Positions 1 through 4,511 of a stretch of DNA of 7,754 nucleotides are shown in pieces. The stretch spans positions 1 through 7,754 of the forward strand of contig JAEDGE010000095.1 of NCBI GenBank assembly GCA_016297675.1, written 5' to 3'. The first letter of the stretch is position 1. Every line of letters begins with the position of its first letter. Made by a program: the position numbers and the translations under genes. The notes under the pieces were generated by a model. That model saw only the letters and a program-made list of their open reading frames with translations. It was not told the origin of the DNA and made no database searches. The stretch is from Oscillospiraceae bacterium (lineage in GTDB: Bacteria; Bacillota; Clostridia; Oscillospirales; Ruminococcaceae).

Positions 1-391
1 CCGCATTTCCACCCGGTGCTTTCGCCGTTTGACCAGCAACTTCAATCGTAGCACTGGTAATATTATTTGTAAAATCTACACTATTCTCTGGAATTAACTC
101 AGTGGGCTTATCAAACCAACCATTGCTATTTGCCGGTTTTGCTGGTCCTCTATCTCGTACACCTGCACCTAACAAAAGAGGAAATTCCTCCGCCATTTCA
201 AACACCTGGACATTTTCCTCAACCGACTCCGTCTCCTCTGTAGAAGCAGTCATACTCACTGCCGGCATAATTAAAATCGTCGGTACAATAATGGAAACCA
301 GCATGGAGAGCACAATCAAAAAAGCCACATACCGGTTTTTTCTTTTGTGATCCTTTAAAATTTTCTGCACATCATCCTGTAAGTTTTGCAT
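1..391 (-). CDS. Secreted surface / pilin-like protein, N-terminal part (runs off the left edge)
   Basis: Only the first 130 codons are in the window and the frame stays open to base 1. The start ATG (389-391) has GGAGG at 399-403, 7 bases upstream. The N-terminus is a polar, basic cytoplasmic stretch (residues 1-20, ending HKRKNR), then a hydrophobic segment (about 21-42) and a PAVSMTAS junction (43-50). This is the layout of an export signal or signal anchor as found on large clostridial surface proteins carrying Cna-type or similar domains. An acidic, low-complexity stretch follows, then a Pro/Ala/Asn-rich stretch, and from about residue 106 (DFTNNITSATIEV) the apparent start of a beta-rich adhesin-type domain. 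It lies 34 bases after the signal peptidase gene in the same operon and is therefore the likely substrate of that enzyme. An LPXTG sorting signal would lie outside the window, so pilin, adhesin or another wall protein cannot be separated. Confidence 0.72.
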   Translation of the reverse strand, partial: MQNLQDDVQKILKDHKRKNRYVAFLIVLSMLVSIIVPTILIMPAVSMTASTEETESVEENVQVFEMAEEFPLLLGAGVRDRGPAKPANSNGWFDKPTELIPENSVDFTNNITSATIEVAGQTAKAPGGNA

Positions 392-425
392 GGCTTTTCC
401 TCCTCTCCGTGCGAACTGCACGTTA
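392..425 (-). promoter_or_regulatory. Intercistronic hairpin and ribosome binding site before the surface-protein gene
   Basis: The 34-base gap between the signal peptidase stop and the surface-protein start contains a 5-bp GC-rich hairpin (CGTGC at 408-412, GCACG at 418-422, 5-base loop). A strong Shine-Dalgarno GGAGG (399-403) follows. No U-run follows the hairpin, so it is not a terminator. It could mark an RNA-processing or stability element that sets surface-protein output apart from that of the peptidase; this is inference. Confidence 0.4.
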
Positions 426-992
426 TCAATCTAACGTCCCAATCTCTTGTAACGGCCAAACCCGAAGAATGACCTTTCCGACAATATATTCCTCTGCAAT
501 ACAGCCTACCACACTGGAACGGCTGTCGACGGAAGTGGAACGATGATCCCCCATTACAAATACACGGCTCTCCGGTACTTGATAGGGCAAATCCAAATCA
601 CATTCTCCAAATGCCAACTCATTGACATACGGTTCCTCCAACCTTTCGCCGTTCACATAAACCGTACCATCTTCTTTAATATCAATGATGTCACCTGCGA
701 CACCAATGACACGCTTCAGCAGAATTTTATTATTAAAATAGAATGCTACTACATCACCGCTTTGAAAGTTGCTTCGCTTGCTGCAAATTACCAATTCATC
801 ATTTACCAAAGTCGGTGTCATGCTCGTGCCCGTTACACGCAACACTGGCAAAAATAACATTGAAATCAATACGGCAATTGCAGCAACCACCAAAAGAGAA
901 GAAATCGTACTCCGCAGCATTTTTCCAAATTCTTTCCGATATCGCACCCGTTTTAACTCGGCAGTCAACTGACTGGATGTCGGAAAATCCAT
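426..992 (-). CDS. lepB: Type I signal peptidase (S26 family)
   Basis: Membrane-bound serine protease that removes signal peptides from exported proteins on the outer face of the cytoplasmic membrane. It has 188 residues from the chosen start, typical of Gram-positive SipS-type enzymes. One membrane segment (about 27-51) is followed by the S26 boxes. Box B is TGTSMTPTL with nucleophile Ser57, box D is LLKRVIGVAGD with general base Lys93, and box E is GDHRSTSVDSR at 148-158. The usual Asn after GD in box E is His here. The ATG at 992 has GGAGG 8 bases upstream. A GTG at 1022 that overlaps the upstream stop would add ten residues but has no good ribosome binding site; the overlap could still allow translational coupling. 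It sits between a coiled-coil gene and a surface-protein gene, the arrangement of a dedicated pilus or adhesin signal peptidase. The family call is firm; dedication to the neighbour is inferred. Confidence 0.93.
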   Translation of the reverse strand: MDFPTSSQLTAELKRVRYRKEFGKMLRSTISSLLVVAAIAVLISMLFLPVLRVTGTSMTPTLVNDELVICSKRSNFQSGDVVAFYFNNKILLKRVIGVAGDIIDIKEDGTVYVNGERLEEPYVNELAFGECDLDLPYQVPESRVFVMGDHRSTSVDSRSSVVGCIAEEYIVGKVILRVWPLQEIGTLD

Positions 993-1018
993 TCTCTGTT
1001 CCTCCATCTGCAATTTCC

Positions 1019-1306
1019 TCACTGCTCTTTTGTTTCTTCTGCTGCCGGTTTCGATACAACTACATCTTGTTCCTTTTGTATCCGTTTCCGATAAGCATCT
1101 GTTTCTGTTTCTACTGCTTGCAAAAGTTTCCGGACTGCCAGAACCGCTTCTGTTTCTACTTGCTGCAACGCATTATTTTCTGCTGTTTGCAGCTTCTGCC
1201 GGAGCATTTCATTTTCTGCCTGCAACCGATCCAATTCATTTCGCAAAGCAATCATCAGCTCCAACAGCTCTGTTTTTTTCAGTTTTCGCAGTTCTTTTTC
1301 TGTCAT
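1019..1306 (-). CDS. Small coiled-coil protein upstream of the signal peptidase, function unknown
   Basis: A 95-residue cytosolic protein without a signal peptide or membrane segment. It begins MTEKELRKLKKTELLELM, followed by a heptad-like Leu/Glu/Lys helix (about 18-45, with ELDRLQAENEMLRQKL) that predicts a coiled coil. A second charged helix (about 47-80) follows, then a disordered Ala/Glu-rich tail. I recall similar short proteins that open with T-E-K-E-L-R-K-L and stand beside signal peptidase and surface-protein genes in Clostridia, often left as hypothetical. That is memory, not a search. The ATG at 1306 has AAAGG about 9 bases upstream; a GTG at 1315 would add three residues. The stop lies 26 bases before the preferred lepB start and overlaps the alternative GTG start. 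It is first in the operon, so a role in organising export of, or regulating, the surface protein is plausible but unproven. Confidence 0.8.
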   Translation of the reverse strand: MTEKELRKLKKTELLELMIALRNELDRLQAENEMLRQKLQTAENNALQQVETEAVLAVRKLLQAVETETDAYRKRIQKEQDVVVSKPAAEETKEQ

Positions 1307-1332
1307 ACCGTTCACCCTTTGCTACCTTTCTT

Positions 1333-1360
1333 CTAAAGAAAAAGTTCCATAAACTTTCCC
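1333..1360 (-). promoter_or_regulatory. Leader hairpin and five-codon upstream ORF in the coiled-coil/lepB operon
   Basis: In the roughly 80-base leader, AAAGTT (1352-1357 on the minus strand) and AACTTT (1341-1346) can form a hairpin with a 5-base loop. G-U and G-C pairs extend it to about 9 bp, and a U-rich run follows. A tiny ORF (ATG at 1350, TAG at 1333, peptide MELFL) overlaps the hairpin and has GGGG seven bases upstream of its start. It could be a weak attenuator or simply AT-rich noise. Confidence 0.25.
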
Positions 1361-1394
1361 CTTTGTTTCAATTCTATAAACACATCATAGAAAT

Positions 1395-1423
1395 ATTGTA
1401 CCATTCCGCACCTAATTTGTCAA
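1395..1423 (-). promoter_or_regulatory. SigA-type promoter of the coiled-coil / signal peptidase / surface-protein operon
   Basis: On the minus strand, TTGACA (1418-1423) is separated by exactly 17 bases from TACAAT (1395-1400): a perfect -35 and a one-mismatch -10 at optimal spacing. Transcription would start near 1388, leaving a leader of about 80 bases before the ATG at 1306. No other promoter is evident before the three genes, which supports reading them as one operon. Confidence 0.85.
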
Positions 1424-1708
1424 GGTTATTTTCAGGTTCTCGCAGAGCGAAAAGAGAATTTCGTAAAAAAAATCAATTTTTTCTATTTTTAATTGTGCAA
1501 TATGCACAATTATTTTTAAGAAAAATAGTTAAAATTAATCGAAGTGATTTATTTTTATAAAATGATTTCCAGAAATTACAAGTCAATTTAAAAACTCCAT
1601 ATCATTTTTCGAGTCGCACGATGAAATACCGACAGAAAGATAGAAATTTTTACAAATATTATTTTATATAATATTCTTATCTAAACGAAAAATATTTTAT
1701 ATTTTTCC
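1424..1708. other. AT-rich divergent intergenic spacer
   Basis: About 285 bases between the two divergent promoters, dominated by A and T runs. Apart from the 23-base dyad at 1490-1512 I find no gene. The open frames crossing it on the plus strand (for example 1030-1560) have no ribosome binding site and a biased, implausible composition. A less AT-rich patch near 1614-1645 has no structure I can name. Confidence 0.6.
1490..1512. repeat. Perfect 23-base dyad, probable operator
   Basis: Ten-base arms (TAATTGTGCA and TGCACAATTA) flank a 3-base centre ATA with no mismatch. It lies 67 bases upstream of the -35 of the minus-strand operon and about 200 bases upstream of the nitrilase promoter. The symmetry suits a dimeric repressor or activator. 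A run of five T follows it on the plus strand, but no plus-strand gene ends here, so terminator function is unlikely. Confidence 0.5.
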
Positions 1709-1737
1709 TTGCATGTGTGAAAATCACATGGTATAAT
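1709..1737 (+). promoter_or_regulatory. SigA-type promoter of the nitrilase-family gene with a small inverted repeat in its spacer
   Basis: TTGCAT (1709-1714), a 17-base spacer and consensus TATAAT (1732-1737) lie just before GGAGG (1753-1757) and the ATG at 1766. The transcript would have a leader of only about 20 bases. CATGTG (1712-1717) and CACATG (1725-1730) form an inverted repeat between and overlapping the promoter elements. A second register, TGTGA-AAA-TCACA, shares the same bases. A regulator bound there would block RNA polymerase. Confidence 0.75.
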
Positions 1738-1765
1738 AGAGAAAACGAAAGCGGAGGAATGTGAA

Positions 1766-2545
1766 ATGCGAATTGCCATTGCACAAACAGAAATTATTTA
1801 TGAACAATATGAAAAAAACAAGACTGTTGCTCACTCGCTCATGGATATGGCACAAGCAATGGATGCTCGCTTGCTGCTTTTTCCTGAAATGAGCTTTACC
1901 GGCTTTACAATGCACACAGATTACAGCATTCCTGTGGGACGGGAGACGGTTTCATGGATGCAGCAAGCTGCCTCTGCCCATCAACTATATATTGGATTTG
2001 GTTGGGTTCGTACTGCTGCAAGCGGAAAAGCAGAAAACCACTATAGCATTGCCGCACCAGACGGAACCCTTGTATTAGATGCTGTCAAACTACACCCCTT
2101 TTCTTACGCAAAAGAAGACCAATATTTTGAAAAAGGAAGTGGTCTTGCTACCTGTCAGATAGATGATCTCCGCATTGGCTGTTTTATCTGTTATGACCTA
2201 CGGTTTCCGGAGATTTTCTCCGCTGTTTCCAAAGAAACAGACTGCATTTTATTACCGGCAAACTGGCCGGAACGTAGACGACTACACTGGTGCAGCTTGC
2301 TGTCTGCGAGGGCAATTGAAAATCAGGTATACCTTGTTGGTATCAACTGTGTAGGAATACAGGACGGACAGCATTACAGCGGAGACAGCCGTGTCATTGC
2401 ACCAACTGGAGAAATTGTTCTGGATTGCCGCAATGCCGCCGGCTGCTTTCTCTGCGATATTGCTGCAAAAACCGTTGCAGAAACCCGCCGCAATTTTCCA
2501 GTCAAACAGGATCGTCGACCGGACTTTTACCGCTCGATTTTATAG
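1766..2545 (+). CDS. Nitrilase-superfamily carbon-nitrogen hydrolase, omega-amidase-like (YafV/NIT2 type)
   Basis: A cytosolic 259-residue amidohydrolase, full length for the family. The catalytic triad is visible: Glu41 in LLFPEMSFTGF, Lys108 in VKLHPFS and Cys142 in CFICYDLRFPEIF. The additional conserved Glu117 stands in SYAKEDQYF. PANWP (164-168), RAIENQ and the SGDSRVIAPTGE strand are also typical. This motif set most resembles omega-amidases, which hydrolyse 2-oxoglutaramate or 2-oxosuccinamate to the 2-oxoacid and ammonia, closing glutamine transamination and methionine salvage. Other short-chain amide substrates cannot be excluded. Start: GGAGG lies 8 bases before the ATG; an earlier ATG at 1759 stops at once. 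It has its own promoter and faces gdhA across a shared terminator. That juxtaposition fits nitrogen and 2-oxoglutarate metabolism but does not prove it. The fold call is firm; the substrate is inferred. Confidence 0.9.
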   Translation: MRIAIAQTEIIYEQYEKNKTVAHSLMDMAQAMDARLLLFPEMSFTGFTMHTDYSIPVGRETVSWMQQAASAHQLYIGFGWVRTAASGKAENHYSIAAPDGTLVLDAVKLHPFSYAKEDQYFEKGSGLATCQIDDLRIGCFICYDLRFPEIFSAVSKETDCILLPANWPERRRLHWCSLLSARAIENQVYLVGINCVGIQDGQHYSGDSRVIAPTGEIVLDCRNAAGCFLCDIAAKTVAETRRNFPVKQDRRPDFYRSIL

Positions 2546-2559
2546 TCACTTTCTTATCT

Positions 2560-2572
2560 TATGCGTAGCATA
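2560..2572 (+). repeat. Small hairpin after the nitrilase-family stop
   Basis: TATGC-GTA-GCATA forms a 5-bp hairpin 15 bases after the stop codon, followed by CTTCTTTT. It may weakly assist termination ahead of the main terminator 20 bases further on. Confidence 0.25.
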
Positions 2573-2591
2573 CTTCTTTTAGAACAAAAAC

Positions 2592-2632
2592 AAACCCCGT
2601 TTCGATGAATGAATCACCGAAACGGGGTTTTT
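2592..2632. terminator. Bidirectional terminator shared by the nitrilase-family gene and gdhA
   Basis: Perfect 13-bp arms (AAACCCCGTTTCG at 2592-2604 and its complement at 2618-2630) enclose a 13-base loop. On the plus strand the stem ends in a T run (2628-2632), and on the minus strand in TTTGTTTTTG. It therefore works as an intrinsic terminator for both convergent genes. Confidence 0.93.
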
Positions 2633-2704
2633 CTGTTTATTCCATTATGCCCATGATGTTGTCTGACTATGCTGTCGATATATATTGATCATAGGGACGG
2701 CAAA

Positions 2705-4063
2705 TTAATATGCCACACCCTGCCACTTCATTGCATCTGCAACCTTCAGGAAACCAGCAATGTTTGCACCCACTACCAGATTGCCTTCTGCATCATATTC
2801 CTTTGATGCATTATATGCATTGTGGAAGATATTTACCATGATATCCTTCAGCTTTGCATCTACTTCTTCAAATGTCCAAGACAGACGCTCGCTGTTCTGA
2901 GACATTTCCAGACCAGATGTTGCAACGCCGCCTGCATTTGCAGCCTTTGCCGGTCCAAACAGCAGTCCAGCTTCCTGGAACTTTGCAATTGCTTCCGGTG
3001 TAGACGGCATATTTGCACCTTCTGCAACAACCTTTGTACCATTCTTGATCAGGATTTCAGCAGATTCTGCATCAATTTCGTTCTGTGTTGCACACGGCAG
3101 AGCAATATCACACGGAATCGTCCAGATACCCTTGCAGCCTTCTGTATAAGTTGCACCTTCTACCCGGTTTACATATTCCTTAATTCTTCCTCTTTCCACT
3201 TCCTTGATCTGCTTTACAACATCCAGCTTGATGCCGTTCGGATCATAGATATAGCCGTTGGAGTCAGACAGTGCAACAACCTTGCCGCCCATCTGGGTTG
3301 CCTTTTCAGTTGCATAAATTGCAACGTTACCAGAACCAGAAACGACAATGGTCTTACCAGCAACAGAATCATTCTTCATGACGTTCATCATTTCTTCTGT
3401 GAAGTACAACAGACCGTAGCCGGTTGCCTCTGTTCTTGCCAGAGAACCGCCATAGGACAATGCCTTACCAGTCAGAACGCCAGTGAATTCATTCCGCAGT
3501 CTCTTGTACTGACCGAACATGTAACCGATTTCTCTTGCACCAGTACCAATATCACCTGCCGGAACGTCGGTATCTGCACCGATATGCTTGCTCAGCTCTG
3601 TCATAAAGCTCTGGCAGAACCGCATTACTTCGTTGTCAGACTTGCCCTTCGGGTCGAAGTCAGAACCACCTTTACCGCCGCCCATCGGCAGACCAGTCAG
3701 GCTGTTCTTGAAAATCTGCTCAAAGCCCAGGAACTTGATAACAGACGGGCAAACAGACGGGTGCAGACGCAGACCGCCCTTGTACGGACCGATTGCAGAA
3801 TTGAACTGGCAACGATAGCCGTGATTTACCTGTACCTTACCGTTATCATCTACCCAAGAAACACGGAAGCTGATCAGCCGCTCCGGTTCTACGATTCTAT
3901 CGATGACACCGTTTGTCTCATAAGACGGATCCTTTGCTACAACCGGTTCCAGAGACTCCAGCACTTCGCCGACAGCCTGCAAAAATTCCGGTTCATTTGC
4001 GTAGCACTTTGCAGTCTTGTCATAAACGCTCTGCAAATACTGATTTTTAAAGTTGAACACCAT
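2705..4063 (-). CDS. gdhA: Glutamate dehydrogenase, NADP-type, hexameric bacterial class
   Basis: Catalyses 2-oxoglutarate plus ammonia plus NAD(P)H to glutamate in the cytosol, the main ammonia-assimilating step in many gut anaerobes. It has 452 residues, the length of the small hexameric class. The substrate domain holds GPYKGGLRLHPSV (Lys95), FKNSLTGLP (Lys119), PMGGGKGGSDFDPKG (catalytic Lys131) and PAGDIGTGARE (catalytic Asp171). These align with Lys89, Lys113, Lys125 and Asp165 of the Clostridium symbiosum enzyme at a constant offset of six. The Rossmann motif GSGNVA is at 243-248. SDSNG (266-270) follows the second strand, resembling the E. coli NADP enzyme (SDSSG) rather than the glycine/proline form of the clostridial NAD enzyme, so NADP is favoured. 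The start ATG has AGGAGG (4073-4078) nine bases upstream. The gene is monocistronic, with its own promoter and terminator. Family certain; cofactor inferred. Confidence 0.97.
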   Translation of the reverse strand: MVFNFKNQYLQSVYDKTAKCYANEPEFLQAVGEVLESLEPVVAKDPSYETNGVIDRIVEPERLISFRVSWVDDNGKVQVNHGYRCQFNSAIGPYKGGLRLHPSVCPSVIKFLGFEQIFKNSLTGLPMGGGKGGSDFDPKGKSDNEVMRFCQSFMTELSKHIGADTDVPAGDIGTGAREIGYMFGQYKRLRNEFTGVLTGKALSYGGSLARTEATGYGLLYFTEEMMNVMKNDSVAGKTIVVSGSGNVAIYATEKATQMGGKVVALSDSNGYIYDPNGIKLDVVKQIKEVERGRIKEYVNRVEGATYTEGCKGIWTIPCDIALPCATQNEIDAESAEILIKNGTKVVAEGANMPSTPEAIAKFQEAGLLFGPAKAANAGGVATSGLEMSQNSERLSWTFEEVDAKLKDIMVNIFHNAYNASKEYDAEGNLVVGANIAGFLKVADAMKWQGVAY

Positions 4064-4126
4064 GGGTCAAAACCTCCTGCATAAATTTAAAGTCAGTTAC
4101 GGAAGCCTTCGCTTCACGCAATTTAT

Positions 4127-4155
4127 ATTATACACTCTTTTTCCTGCTTTTTCAA
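4127..4155 (-). promoter_or_regulatory. SigA-type promoter of gdhA
   Basis: On the minus strand, TTGAAA (4150-4155), a 17-base spacer and consensus TATAAT (4127-4132) precede gdhA. The leader is about 55 bases and contains a short hairpin (GAAGC and GCTTC arms, 4102-4106 and 4111-4115) before AGGAGG. No recognised operator is visible. Confidence 0.85.
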
Positions 4156-4410
4156 GGAAAAAGAAAAGAAAAATGAAAAAGTTTCATTCTGTAGCAGAAA
4201 TAAGCCTAAAAAAACAAATTTCCCATATCAAAAACGATAATTTATAAAGAATGCAGTAGGTAAAATGTGATTCTGAAAAGTGAAAGAACGTTCCCCTCTG
4301 GTGGACGACTGTCCGCCGTCTCGCATCATTTCGCATATTTTTCCCATATTCATCCATATTTTTACGCACAATATTTCTGCTAACATTGCAAAATACGATG
4401 TTACAGATAC
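4156..4410. other. Intergenic spacer with a GC-richer hairpin, no gene recognised
   Basis: Some 255 bases between the gdhA promoter and the terminator of the VanY-family gene. Most of it is AT-rich, but about 4285-4330 is GC-richer. That part contains GGTGGAC-GACT-GTCCGCC (4300-4317), a 7-bp tetraloop hairpin fully paired with one G-U pair only when read as plus-strand RNA. No convincing promoter, ribosome binding site or U-run accompanies it. Open frames through this stretch look like chance. Confidence 0.4.
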
Positions 4411-4450
4411 AAAGAAAAAGACCTCCGTATAAACAGAAGTCTTTCTCTTT
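4411..4450 (-). terminator. Intrinsic terminator of the VanY-family gene
   Basis: Read as minus-strand RNA, an 18-bp stem closes on the tetraloop UUAU (4429-4432), and the 3' arm ends in a U-rich UCUUUUUCUUU run. Three pairs are G-U on the minus strand but would be A-C mismatches on the plus strand. This shows the element is selected as RNA from the VanY gene and is not bidirectional. Confidence 0.88.
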
Positions 4451-4489
4451 TTATATGGTATAGTAAGAAGGAAATCAAAATAAATTTTT

Positions 4490-4511
4490 GAAACAGAATT
4501 TATTCTGTTTC
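4490..4511 (-). repeat. Perfect 10-bp inverted repeat overlapping the VanY-family stop codon
   Basis: GAAACAGAAT (4490-4499) and ATTCTGTTTC (4502-4511) are separated by two bases. On the minus strand the TAA stop lies in the centre, so the last codons and the first untranslated bases can fold together. No T run follows, and the true terminator lies 40 bases further on. It may protect the 3' end, or arise by chance from Glu/Thr codons. Confidence 0.45.

Noticed and set aside
993..1022. GTG start at 1022 for the signal peptidase
   Set aside because: It lacks a Shine-Dalgarno, while the ATG at 992 has GGAGG at ideal spacing. Coupling through the stop/start overlap remains a minor possibility.
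1443..1453. GCAGAGCGAAA shared by 1443-1453 and the transporter terminator (7562-7572)
   Set aside because: An 11-base match without shared structure; only the second copy has a complementary arm. Most likely chance.
1490..1520. The 23-base dyad as a plus-strand terminator
   Set aside because: A T run follows it, but no plus-strand gene ends upstream and the stem is AU-rich. An operator is more plausible.
743..1560. Plus-strand open frames of 176-197 codons opposite lepB and the coiled-coil gene and into the spacer
   Set aside because: Composition is extreme (Phe, Leu, Cys, Gln runs), there is no ribosome binding site, and the opposite strand carries clearly real genes.
1716..1728. CRP-type site TGTGA...TCACA
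   Set aside because: The half-sites are 3 bases apart instead of 6, so it does not fit the CRP consensus.
2822..4084. A 420-codon open frame on the plus strand, exactly opposite gdhA
   Set aside because: It is antisense to a complete glutamate dehydrogenase gene. Its product is Cys/Ile/Leu-rich without a recognisable fold, and there is no ribosome binding site. Long antisense frames opposite GDH genes are a known codon-usage effect.
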